A stretch of DNA of 7,422 bases from NCBI GenBank assembly GCA_937936695.1, contig CALHCK010000041.1:1-7422 (forward strand). Reading direction: 5' to 3'. Positions within the stretch are counted from its first letter, which is position 1. Every line of letters begins with the position of its first letter. A program made the position numbers and the translations under genes. Below are positions 1-7,295 of this stretch, in pieces. The notes beneath the pieces were generated by a model. It was not told where the DNA came from and made no database searches. It saw only the letters and a list, made by a program, of their open reading frames with translations. Origin of the DNA: an uncultured Polaribacter sp. (GTDB taxonomy: Bacteria; Bacteroidota; Bacteroidia; Flavobacteriales; Flavobacteriaceae).

Positions 1-1
1 A

Positions 2-679
2 GGTGCTTTAGGATGGCACTCTTTACTACAGTCTAAAATGTTAGGTTTTGATAGCGCAGAAGCGTATGAGTTAAACAGTGAGATTTTTAAATTAATTAAA
101 GAGAAATCTTACAAAGCCTCTGAAGAGATGGCTGTAAAATACGGAGAACCAGCTGTATTAAAAGGGTACGGAAGACGTAACACTACTTTAAACGCAGTAG
201 CGCCTACAACTTCATCGGCATTTATTTTAGGGCAAGTATCTCAAGGAGTAGAGCCAATATGGTCTAATGTTTATGTAAAAGACATTGCTAAAATAAAAAC
301 AACAATTAAAAATCCTATTTTAGAAAAAGTTTTAGAAGAAAAAGGTAGAAATACACCAGATGTATGGAGAAGCATTAGAGATAATGACGGTTCTGTATTG
401 CATTTAGATTTCTTAACAGAAGCAGAAAAAGAGGTTTTTAAAACCTATTCAGAAATAGATCAAAAAGCAATTGTTTACCAAGCAGCAAATAGGCAAAATC
501 ATATAGACCAAGGACAGTCTATAAATATTATGGTGCACCCAGATATGCCTATTAAAGAAGTAAATGATGTATATATTACTGCCTGGAAATTAGGCGTTAA
601 ATCAATGTATTACCAACACAGTATGAATGCAGCGCAAAAATTTAAGCAAAAGAAAGAGTGCGCAAGCTGTGAAGGATAA
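2..679 (+). CDS. nrdA: Ribonucleoside-diphosphate reductase, alpha (large) subunit, C-terminal part (5' truncated by window edge)
   Basis: This is the last 225 codons of the class I ribonucleotide reductase catalytic subunit, which reduces ribonucleoside diphosphates to deoxyribonucleoside diphosphates in the cytoplasm. The open frame runs in from base 2 (GALGWHSLLQSK...) before the first in-frame ATG at 38, so that ATG is internal and not a start. Visible family landmarks are NTTLNAVAPTTSSA followed by GVEPIWSNVYVKD (part of the catalytic barrel), QSINIMVHPDMPIKEVND, and the tandem Tyr pair in KSMYYQHS at fragment residues 203-204. That pair corresponds to the radical-transfer tyrosines Y730/Y731 of E. 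coli NrdA. The C-terminal tail ends in CASCEG, a Cys pair at fragment residues 220 and 223 that matches the mobile tail cysteines which re-reduce the active site. The Tyr pair argues for class I rather than class II. The small subunit gene nrdB is not in the window and may lie upstream. A terminator follows 33 bases after the stop. Confidence 0.95.
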   Translation, partial: GALGWHSLLQSKMLGFDSAEAYELNSEIFKLIKEKSYKASEEMAVKYGEPAVLKGYGRRNTTLNAVAPTTSSAFILGQVSQGVEPIWSNVYVKDIAKIKTTIKNPILEKVLEEKGRNTPDVWRSIRDNDGSVLHLDFLTEAEKEVFKTYSEIDQKAIVYQAANRQNHIDQGQSINIMVHPDMPIKEVNDVYITAWKLGVKSMYYQHSMNAAQKFKQKKECASCEG

Positions 680-712
680 CAATTTTATTATTAGAGTTGA
701 TGTTGATAAAAG

Positions 713-739
713 GAGAAGTCGTAAGGCTTCTCTTTTTTT
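713..739 (+). terminator. Intrinsic terminator of nrdA
   Basis: An 8-bp stem, GAGAAGTC (713-720) with GGCTTCTC (725-732), contains one T-G wobble and closes a GTAA tetraloop. It is followed directly by seven T residues (733-739). The stem can be extended by the A-rich stretch before it pairing with the T tract. It lies 33 bases after the nrdA stop and separates nrdA from dgt, so the two genes are probably separate transcription units despite sharing orientation. Confidence 0.85.
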
Positions 740-740
740 G

Positions 741-748
741 TACTTTTG
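741..748 (+). promoter_or_regulatory. Possible -7 promoter element for dgt
   Basis: TACTTTTG matches the Bacteroidetes -7 consensus TAnnTTTG exactly. It lies immediately after the nrdA terminator, about 80 bases upstream of dgt, which is a sensible place for a promoter. However, no TTG or TTTG -33 element is seen at the expected distance, because that stretch falls inside the terminator stem. The sequence is AT-rich, so a chance match is possible. The rest of the 680-819 gap shows nothing further that I can support. Confidence 0.3.
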
Positions 749-828
749 ATGCTCTTTAAATTTTAAGTAATTCTTAAAACTGTATTAATAATTAACAAAA
801 AATACTGTATTATATTGGCATGGTAAAA

Positions 829-2166
829 ATGAATTGGGAACAACTGTTGTCTTTAAAACGTTTTGGTGATACTCAAAAAAGACCAAGAGCTTTACAAGAT
901 GAAACTCGCTTGGGTTTTGATGTAGATTTTGATAGAATAATATTTTCATCAGCATTTAGAAGCTTACAAGATAAAACACAAGTAATTCCTTTATCAGAAA
1001 CAGATTTTGTACATACAAGGTTAACACATAGTTTAGAAGTATCTGTTGTAGGGAGAACTTTAGGAAGGAGAGTAGGAAAAGTATTATTAGAGCGTCATCC
1101 AAATTTATCAGAATTAGGATACACTTTTAATGATTTTGGCGCAATAGTGGCGGCTGCTTCTGTAATGCATGATATTGGAAATCCTCCATTTGGTCATTCG
1201 GGAGAAAAATCTATTGGAGAGTATTTTAAAACAGGTAAAGGTTTAAAGTACAAAGAGCAATTAACAACCAAAGAATATCAAGATTTGGTGGATTTTGAAG
1301 GGAATGCCAACGGATTTAAAATCTTAACAGAATCTAGAGATGGAGTTTCTGGTGGATTAAGATTAAGTTACGCTACTCTTGGGGCTTTTTTAAAATACCC
1401 TAAAGAGAGTTTACCTAAAAAACCTACAAACCATGTTGTAGATAAAAAATATGGTTTTTTTCAATCAGAAAAAGAAGCTTTTTTAGATGTAGTAACAGAT
1501 TTAGGAATGCTAAATAAATCTACGAAAGATATTTCTTATTACAGACACCCATTGGCTTATTTGGTAGAAGCTGCAGACGATATTTGTTACACAATTATAG
1601 ATTTTGAAGACGGAATTAATTTAGGGTTAATAGAAGAAGAATTTGCTCTAGAATACATGATTAAATTAGTAAAAGATACTATTGATATTAAAAAATATCA
1701 TTCTTTAAAACATAAAAAAGACAGAATAAGTTATTTAAGAGCTTTAGCTATTGGAGTTTTGATTAATGAAGCTGTAGCTATCTTTTTAGAAAATGAAGAA
1801 AGTATTTTAAATGGTAGCTTTTACAAATCTTTATTAGATAAATGTAAGTATGAAGCACAAATTAACGACATAATTAAAATTAGTATCGATAAAATTTACG
1901 AGAGTAAAGAAGTTATAGAAAAAGAAGTTGCTGGTTATAGAATTATAACAGACTTGTTAGATGTTTTTATAACTGCTGTAAATAATAAATTTAATGGAAG
2001 TCAATCTAGTTTTGATGAATTAATTTTATGTCTTTTGCCAAAAGTATATCAAGTAGAAACAGCTAATTTATATGAAAGAATTATGCAAATATGTAGTTAT
2101 GTTTCTAAAATGTCAGATAGTTATGCAATAAGAATGCATCAAAAGTTGTTAGGTAATATTGTGTAA
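829..2166 (+). CDS. dgt: Deoxyguanosinetriphosphate triphosphohydrolase (dGTPase), HD superfamily
   Basis: This enzyme hydrolyses dGTP to deoxyguanosine and tripolyphosphate and so helps set the dNTP pool. The HD-domain signatures are intact. Numbered from an alternative ATG at 820, they are HTRLTHSLEV (metal-ligand His 70), VMHDIGNPPFGHSGE (the HD pair His117-Asp118 and the catalytic-type His126), FEGNANGFKIL (159-169, the FEGNA motif of the dGTPase family), and PLAYLVEAADDICY (244-257, carrying the last metal Asp). The N-terminal RFGDTQKRPRALQDETR and FDRIIFSSAFRSLQDKTQV stretches are also typical. The length of about 445 residues is somewhat shorter than E. coli Dgt (505) but looks full for this lineage. 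Two starts are possible: ATG 820 (MVKMNWEQ) and ATG 829 (MNWEQLLSLKR). I prefer 829 because homologues as I recall them begin with MNWEQLL and because it is preceded by GGTAAAA; the difference is only three codons. No terminator is clear after the gene. Confidence 0.93.
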   Translation: MNWEQLLSLKRFGDTQKRPRALQDETRLGFDVDFDRIIFSSAFRSLQDKTQVIPLSETDFVHTRLTHSLEVSVVGRTLGRRVGKVLLERHPNLSELGYTFNDFGAIVAAASVMHDIGNPPFGHSGEKSIGEYFKTGKGLKYKEQLTTKEYQDLVDFEGNANGFKILTESRDGVSGGLRLSYATLGAFLKYPKESLPKKPTNHVVDKKYGFFQSEKEAFLDVVTDLGMLNKSTKDISYYRHPLAYLVEAADDICYTIIDFEDGINLGLIEEEFALEYMIKLVKDTIDIKKYHSLKHKKDRISYLRALAIGVLINEAVAIFLENEESILNGSFYKSLLDKCKYEAQINDIIKISIDKIYESKEVIEKEVAGYRIITDLLDVFITAVNNKFNGSQSSFDELILCLLPKVYQVETANLYERIMQICSYVSKMSDSYAIRMHQKLLGNIV

Positions 2167-2241
2167 TTCGCAATTTTAACAGGTGTTTTTTGTTCTTTAC
2201 AAGAAATTTGTTGGATATTGTAAAATCTTTAAATAATTATT

Positions 2242-4977
2242 ATGAATAAAAAAACACTTGCTTTATTAATTCTACTTGTATCAGTAGGGATTTATTATGT
2301 AAATACTAATAGTATTTTTGAAAAAGAAAAGAATTATAAAATTACTGATAGTGGTGTTATAAAACCAAAATACAAACCTAAAAACGCAAGAGCTTTATAC
2401 GCTAAAGAAAGGCAAGAGTATGAACTTCAAATGCAAATAAACCCTAGTTCTGGTATTGTTCCTATGGAGGAAAAAGAGAAGGAATTAGAAATGGCAATGT
2501 CTTTAAATATTCAGAAAAAAGTTAAACAAAAATCCTCAAAAGCATACATCTCTAGAGGACCTTCTAATTTAGGAGGAAGAACGAGAGCATTTGTTGTAGA
2601 TATTTCTGACACTTCAAGTAATACAATGTTGTCAGGTGGTGTAAGCAGTGGTTTGTTTAGATCTACCAATGGAGGTGCAAATTGGATAAAAGTATCTCCT
2701 GCAGATGAAATTCATAATGTAACAGCTATTGCACAAGATCCAAGACCAGGTTTTCAGAATATATGGTATTATGGTACCGGAGAATGGGCGGGTAACAGTG
2801 CCTCAAGTGCAGGTGCTCCTTTTCTAGGGAGAGGTGTTTGGAAGTCTATAGATAGAGGATTAAGTTGGAATAGAATTAATGCTCTTGATAATGGAGGAGA
2901 AATTTTTGAAAGATTTGATAGCTCTTTTGATTTTATAAATAATTTAAAAGTAAGTCCAATAAACGGTGATTTATTTATTGCTTCTACGGGTAGAATAACA
3001 AGGCTGTCAGGTTCTGCAACAGCACCAATAATTACTACAGAATTGGTATTGCCTAGACCTAATTTAGGTTTTACAGATGTTGTAATAAGTAATACAGGAA
3101 GAGTGTATGCAGCACTACAAGGAAATACATCTGCAGGAGGTGTTTGGTGCTCTGCAACTGGAAATGGGGGTTGGAATAGGATAGCTCAACAAAACTCACC
3201 AGAAAATTGGAATGCACAAGGAAGAATTGTTTTAACAGCAGCTAAATCAGCTAACGTTGTTTATGCCTTGTATGTAAATGGAAACAGTGGAGGTATAGAA
3301 GCAGATTTATGGCATTACAATGGTGATACTCGTACTTGGACAGATTATTCGTCTAAACTACCGGATGAACCAGGAGCAGATTTAGCTGGTAATGATCCTT
3401 TTGCTGTACAAGGAGGATATGATTTGGTGGTTTCTGTAAAGCCTGATGACGCTAATTTTGTAGTTATTGGAGGTACCAACGCATATAAAATATCTAACAT
3501 TGTTACAGAAATTACATTTACCAGAATAGGAGGATACATGAACAATCAAAATTTTGCTACATATAATGTTGGAGGCGTAGATCATCATCCAGACATACAT
3601 GTTTTAGAATTTGACCCTAATAATAGTAATGTTTTATTTACTGGTACAGATGGTGGAATACATAGAACTCCTAATATTAATTTAAATAGAATTGCATGGC
3701 AAAGTTTAAATAATAATTATATAACTTATCAATACTACCATGTTGCTCTAGATCCTTTACCAGGAAGTGATGGTGTTATTGGAGGGGCTCAAGATAATGG
3801 TACTACCGTAGGAGGTACGTTTTTTAGTTTTTCTGATGAAAGAGAAATGGAAGGGATTTTTGGAGGTGATGGTGTATCCGTTGGTTTAGCTAGAAGAAAC
3901 AATAATGAAGAAATACAATTTTATGCAGGTTTTCAAAACGGCCTCATATTTGTTGGTGGTTCTGATTCTGATTCTGTTAGAGAAATTACACCAGACGATG
4001 CACCTACAGGAGAAGATAGTGATATTTTTGTGACATATTTTTATTTAGATCCAGACAATACAGAAAATCTTTATTATTCTGGTAATACAGAACTTTTTAA
4101 AACAAATGATGCAGAAAATATAACTAATGAGGATTGGGAAAATTTAGGATCTGTTCCGTCTAACGAAATTCTGAGAACTTTTGCAACTACAAGGGGAGCT
4201 TACAACAATTCTAGTTATATGTTAATTGGAGGACAGAGTGGTGGAATTTATAGATTAAATAATCCTAGAGCTGCTACAAGTTTATCTTCAGCTGTAAACA
4301 TAACTCCACCACAAGCTACAACAGGTAGAGGATCTTTAGTTGTTGGGTTAGCTATACATCCTACAAATCCAGATATAGTTTTGGCTGTATATTCTAATTA
4401 TGGAATACCAAGTATATTTTTAACTAACAATGCAAGGTCTTCTTCTCCGAATTGGGAATTGGTAGAAAATAATTTAGAAGCACATTCTATACGATCAGCA
4501 GCAATTGTTGAATCGGGTAATGAAACTGTTTATTTTGTTGGTACTGCAAGAGGTTTATATAGTTCTACAAATCCAAGGAGTGTAAATTGGCAGTTAGAAG
4601 GTCCTAATACTATTGGATTAGCGGTTGTTAGTAGTTTGGTATATAGGCCAGCAGATGATAGACTTTTAATAGGGACACATGGTAACGGTATGTTTGAAAC
4701 TACGATTCCAGATGTACTTTCTTCAAATCGTTTAGAGATAACTAATTCAGTATCATTATATCCTAACCCTGCAATCAATCAATTAAATATTAAGAGTGAT
4801 AATATAGATTTAGAAGATAACATAACGTATACAATTTTAGATTTAACAGGAAAGGTTGTAAGTAAAGGAACTGTTAAAAACAAAGTAATTAATGTAGCTA
4901 ATTTAAATACTGGGACTTATATTGTAAATTTAAGTTCTAAAAATATACAGCATACCTCTAAGTTTATTAAGCAATAA
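2242..4977 (+). CDS. Secreted BNR/Asp-box (VPS10/sortilin-like) beta-propeller protein with T9SS type A C-terminal sorting domain
   Basis: This is a large predicted exported protein of 911 residues with unknown substrate. The N-terminus (MNKK plus a hydrophobic run at residues 5-20) is a Sec signal peptide or signal anchor; no clean AxA cleavage site is seen. Residues 50-115 form a charged module (KERQEYELQMQINPSSGIVP, then RGPSNLGGRTRA) that often precedes such propellers in Bacteroidota. The propeller follows, with Asp boxes STNGGANW (141-148) and SIDRGLSW (202-209). Weaker copies end in W near residues 311, 632, 738 and 783. A DHHPDIHVLEFDP stretch (447-459) leads into GTDGGIHRT. The final 80 residues are a type A T9SS sorting domain: LYPNPAINQLNI (839-850), ILDLTGKVV (865-873), GTYIVNL (891-897) and terminal KFIKQ. 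The protein should therefore cross the outer membrane by T9SS and be attached to the cell surface or released. It lies 75 bases after dgt with no visible promoter match, so read-through from dgt is possible. Sialidase, xyloglucanase-like or protein-binding roles cannot be separated from sequence alone. Confidence 0.88.
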   Translation: MNKKTLALLILLVSVGIYYVNTNSIFEKEKNYKITDSGVIKPKYKPKNARALYAKERQEYELQMQINPSSGIVPMEEKEKELEMAMSLNIQKKVKQKSSKAYISRGPSNLGGRTRAFVVDISDTSSNTMLSGGVSSGLFRSTNGGANWIKVSPADEIHNVTAIAQDPRPGFQNIWYYGTGEWAGNSASSAGAPFLGRGVWKSIDRGLSWNRINALDNGGEIFERFDSSFDFINNLKVSPINGDLFIASTGRITRLSGSATAPIITTELVLPRPNLGFTDVVISNTGRVYAALQGNTSAGGVWCSATGNGGWNRIAQQNSPENWNAQGRIVLTAAKSANVVYALYVNGNSGGIEADLWHYNGDTRTWTDYSSKLPDEPGADLAGNDPFAVQGGYDLVVSVKPDDANFVVIGGTNAYKISNIVTEITFTRIGGYMNNQNFATYNVGGVDHHPDIHVLEFDPNNSNVLFTGTDGGIHRTPNINLNRIAWQSLNNNYITYQYYHVALDPLPGSDGVIGGAQDNGTTVGGTFFSFSDEREMEGIFGGDGVSVGLARRNNNEEIQFYAGFQNGLIFVGGSDSDSVREITPDDAPTGEDSDIFVTYFYLDPDNTENLYYSGNTELFKTNDAENITNEDWENLGSVPSNEILRTFATTRGAYNNSSYMLIGGQSGGIYRLNNPRAATSLSSAVNITPPQATTGRGSLVVGLAIHPTNPDIVLAVYSNYGIPSIFLTNNARSSSPNWELVENNLEAHSIRSAAIVESGNETVYFVGTARGLYSSTNPRSVNWQLEGPNTIGLAVVSSLVYRPADDRLLIGTHGNGMFETTIPDVLSSNRLEITNSVSLYPNPAINQLNIKSDNIDLEDNITYTILDLTGKVVSKGTVKNKVINVANLNTGTYIVNLSSKNIQHTSKFIKQ

Positions 4978-4991
4978 GTAAATCAGTAAAA

Positions 4992-5459
4992 ATGAAAAAT
5001 AGTATTGTTATTCTAATTACGGTTTTAGTTTTTTCTAGTTGTAATAATAAATATCTTTTAGAACAAAATTCTGTTTTAAAATTTAAAGAATCGTATTATA
5101 AAAGTTGGTCATCAGGAGTTAGAAATGGAGGTTCTGGTTACACAGTTATTTTAATGTTAGAAGATAATTTATCTAAAACAACAACTAATGTAACTTTAGA
5201 AGGTATTTATTTTAAAGATAAATATGCTAAATTAAAAAACCAGAATAATAACAAATACCAAGCTAACATCATTGCAAAAAAGAATACTATTTCTAATGGT
5301 GATACGTTTGCTTTAGCTCAGGAAAAAGAACAAATAAAAGAAGAAATACCTTTTGCATTAGAAGGGAATGAAGCTGTAGTATCATACTTAGAAAAAGGAA
5401 AACAGAAGTATTTAAAAATAGTACTTCAAAAATCAAAGAAAATACAGTTTCCTATGTAA
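4992..5459 (+). CDS. Small predicted lipoprotein of unknown function
   Basis: This 155-residue protein has a classic short lipoprotein signal: MKNS, a hydrophobic run, then VFSSC with the lipidated Cys at residue 17, leaving a mature protein of about 139 residues. The residues after Cys (NNKYLL) do not look like the K-(D/E)2 surface-export signal known from some Flavobacteriia, so a periplasmic-facing position is more likely; this is inference. The most distinctive stretch is residues 28-56, containing FKESYYKSW and GVRNGGSGYTVILML. It resembles small flavobacterial proteins of unknown function that I recall having a Trp then a Gly-Gly-Ser-Gly turn leading into a beta strand. The rest reads as alternating beta strands and Lys-rich turns, with no catalytic motif that I recognise. 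It starts 14 bases after the stop of the propeller gene, with A-rich sequence (GTAAAA) before the ATG, so cotranscription is likely. A terminator begins two bases after its stop. Confidence 0.75.
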   Translation: MKNSIVILITVLVFSSCNNKYLLEQNSVLKFKESYYKSWSSGVRNGGSGYTVILMLEDNLSKTTTNVTLEGIYFKDKYAKLKNQNNNKYQANIIAKKNTISNGDTFALAQEKEQIKEEIPFALEGNEAVVSYLEKGKQKYLKIVLQKSKKIQFPM

Positions 5460-5460
5460 T

Positions 5461-5495
5461 AGTATAAAAAGGCACTTTATGTGCCTTTTTATACT
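5461..5495. terminator. Bidirectional terminator between the lipoprotein gene and dxs
   Basis: A perfect 15-bp inverted repeat, AGTATAAAAAGGCAC (5461-5475) and its complement (5481-5495), encloses a TTTAT loop. The GGCAC/GTGCC core is flanked by A5 on one side and T5 on the other, so on either strand the transcript forms a hairpin followed by a U run. It starts two bases after the lipoprotein stop. On the minus strand it includes the dxs stop codon (5489-5491) and the final Val codon, so it serves both convergent genes. Confidence 0.88.
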
Positions 5496-7255
5496 TTAGA
5501 AAGTAATTCAGTTAAGCTTAAAGTATCTAATTTAATCTTTTTTTGTAGTGTTGCAACATTTCCGTGTTCTATAAAATTATCGGGTATGCCCATTATTTTA
5601 ATAGAATTTTTATAATTGTTTTTAGCAGCAAATTCTAAAATACTAGATCCTAATCCGCCTTTTATAGTACCATCTTCTATAGTAATTATAGTTGTATATT
5701 TATTAAAAATAGTATGCAATAGTTTTTCGTCTAAAGGTTTTAAAAAACGAATGTCGTAATGAGAAAACAAATGTGTGTTTTCTATGTTATTTAATGCCTC
5801 TGTAACATTTTTAGCAATTGTTCCAATAGATATAATAGCATTTTTTAAACCTTCTTGTAAGCAAACACCTTTACTAATAGATATCTTTTTAAAAGACTGT
5901 TGCCAATTGATAATGTTACCAAAACCTCTTGGATAACGGATTGCAATAGGTTGCTTTAAACCTAATTGGGCAGTGTATAAAATGTTTCTAAGTTCTATTT
6001 CGTTTCTTGGTGCAAAAATTATTAGATTAGGTATGCAGTTTAAATATGCTAAATCAAAAACACCATGGTGTGTTGCGCCGTCTTCACCAACCAAACCAGC
6101 TCTATCTAAACAAAAAATTACAGGTAAATTTTGCAAAGCAACATCGTGTATTATTTGATCATAAGCGCGTTGTAAAAATGTAGAATAAATAGTACAAAAA
6201 GGAATTAATCCTTGGGTTGCCATACCTGCAGCTAAAGTAACAGCATGTTGTTCTGCAATACCAACATCAAAAGTTCTTTCAGGAAATTTTTGTAGCATTG
6301 TATTTAAAGAACTACCTGTTAGCATTGCAGGTGTAATAGCTACAATATTTTTGTTTTTTTCTGCAAGTTCTACAATTGTTTTGCCAAAAACATCTTGATA
6401 TTTAGTGTATTTGCTTTGCTCTTTTTTTATTCTTTCACCAGAAATTTTATCAAATTTACCTGGAGCATGATAAGTAACCTGATCTTCTTCTGCTTTTTTT
6501 AAACCTTTTCCTTTGGTAGTTATTACATGTAAAAACTTAGGACCTTCAACAGATTTTAATCGTTCTAATTCTTCTAAGAGCTTTTGTAAATTATGACCAT
6601 CAATAGGACCCGAATAATCAAAATTTAAAGCTTTTATAATATTATTTTGTATTGCTAACTTTTTATCGGTTTTAACTTTTGTTAAATATTCTTTTAAAGC
6701 GCCAACAGCAGGGTCTATACCAATAGCATTATCATTTAAAATAATTAATAAATTAGCATTTGTAACTCCTGCATGATTTAAAGCTTCAAAAGCCATACCA
6801 CTGGCAATAGAGGCATCACCAATAACAGCAATATGTTGTTTTTTGTGTTCGCCTTTTAATTTAGAGGCAATAGCCATACCTAGTGCAGCAGAAATAGAAG
6901 TAGAAGAGTGACCAACACCAAATGCGTCGAAATTACTTTCTGATCTAGACGGAAAACCAGCAATACCACCAAATTGTCTGTTGGTATGAAAAACGTCTTT
7001 TCTACCTGTTAAAATTTTATGACCATACGCTTGATGCCCAACATCCCAAACAAGTGCATCGTTTGGTGTGTCAAATAAATAATGCAATGCTATTGTAAGC
7101 TCTACAACTCCTAAACTAGCTCCTAAATGCCCCTCTTTGGTAGCAATTACATCAATAATAAAACTTCTTAGTTCTTTGGCTAATTGAGGTAATTGGTTGG
7201 GACTTAATTTTCTTAAATCTTCGGGGTTAGATATGTTGTTAAGCAAATGATTCAT
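5489..7255 (-). CDS. dxs: 1-deoxy-D-xylulose-5-phosphate synthase
   Basis: This thiamine-diphosphate enzyme condenses pyruvate and glyceraldehyde 3-phosphate to DXP, the entry step of the MEP isoprenoid pathway (DXP also feeds thiamine and pyridoxal synthesis in many bacteria). From the chosen start it has 588 residues, slightly shorter than E. coli Dxs (620). Domain I carries EGHLGASLG (His43), WDVGHQAYGHKILTGR, and the ThDP/Mg site GDASIASGMAFEAL (from 146) with LNDN (173-176). Domain II carries DVGIAEQHAVT (catalytic Glu335), STFLQRAYDQ (Arg363) and DRAGLVGEDGATHHG (384-398). Domain III has the transketolase C-terminal fold, including RFLKPLD and EDGTIKGGLGSS. The first ThDP motif reads GDA where E. 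coli has GDG. An upstream in-frame ATG would give MKLYFCSY before this start, but those codons overlap a good promoter -7 element, and MNHLLNNISNPEDLRKL fits family N-termini, so I chose the ATG at 7255. The gene is convergent with the lipoprotein gene and divergent from tadA. Confidence 0.95.
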   Translation of the reverse strand: MNHLLNNISNPEDLRKLSPNQLPQLAKELRSFIIDVIATKEGHLGASLGVVELTIALHYLFDTPNDALVWDVGHQAYGHKILTGRKDVFHTNRQFGGIAGFPSRSESNFDAFGVGHSSTSISAALGMAIASKLKGEHKKQHIAVIGDASIASGMAFEALNHAGVTNANLLIILNDNAIGIDPAVGALKEYLTKVKTDKKLAIQNNIIKALNFDYSGPIDGHNLQKLLEELERLKSVEGPKFLHVITTKGKGLKKAEEDQVTYHAPGKFDKISGERIKKEQSKYTKYQDVFGKTIVELAEKNKNIVAITPAMLTGSSLNTMLQKFPERTFDVGIAEQHAVTLAAGMATQGLIPFCTIYSTFLQRAYDQIIHDVALQNLPVIFCLDRAGLVGEDGATHHGVFDLAYLNCIPNLIIFAPRNEIELRNILYTAQLGLKQPIAIRYPRGFGNIINWQQSFKKISISKGVCLQEGLKNAIISIGTIAKNVTEALNNIENTHLFSHYDIRFLKPLDEKLLHTIFNKYTTIITIEDGTIKGGLGSSILEFAAKNNYKNSIKIMGIPDNFIEHGNVATLQKKIKLDTLSLTELLSKV

Positions 7256-7262
7256 GTAACTA

Positions 7263-7295
7263 CAAAAATACAATTTCAAATGTTGTATTTACAAA
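7263..7295 (-). promoter_or_regulatory. dxs promoter, Bacteroidetes -33/-7 type
   Basis: Reading the minus strand, TTTG (7295-7292) is separated by 21 bases from TATTTTTG (7270-7263), a perfect TAnnTTTG -7 element. Both elements and the spacing suit the primary sigma factor of Bacteroidetes. Transcription would begin a few bases downstream, around 7259-7256, nearly touching the ATG at 7255. This placement is also the main argument against the longer dxs reading frame. Confidence 0.65.

Noticed and set aside
38..40. ATG at 38 as the start of a short separate gene
   Set aside because: The same frame is open to the left edge and encodes ribonucleotide reductase sequence before it, so this Met is internal to nrdA.
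811..818. TATATTGG just before the dgt start as a -7 promoter element
   Set aside because: Departs from TAnnTTTG at a conserved T and has no TTG at the -33 distance; the perfect match at 741-748 is the better candidate.
2193..2205. Small hairpin TTCTT-TAC-AAGAA after dgt as a terminator
   Set aside because: Only 5 bp, all but one A-T, with a 3-base loop and no T tract after it. Expected by chance in such AT-rich DNA, so dgt has no supported terminator here.
3345..3600. Overlapping minus-strand reading frames opposite the propeller gene
   Set aside because: Short, lacking any recognisable motif, and lying wholly inside a well-supported long gene on the other strand; they are reading-frame shadows.
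4530..4778. Minus-strand 82-codon frame near the end of the propeller gene
   Set aside because: Antisense to the last blades and the start of the sorting domain, whose protein motifs are clear; no independent evidence.
5973..6158. Plus-strand 61-codon frame inside dxs
   Set aside because: Antisense to the conserved DRAG/THHG region of dxs; its apparent sequence is explained by the dxs codons.
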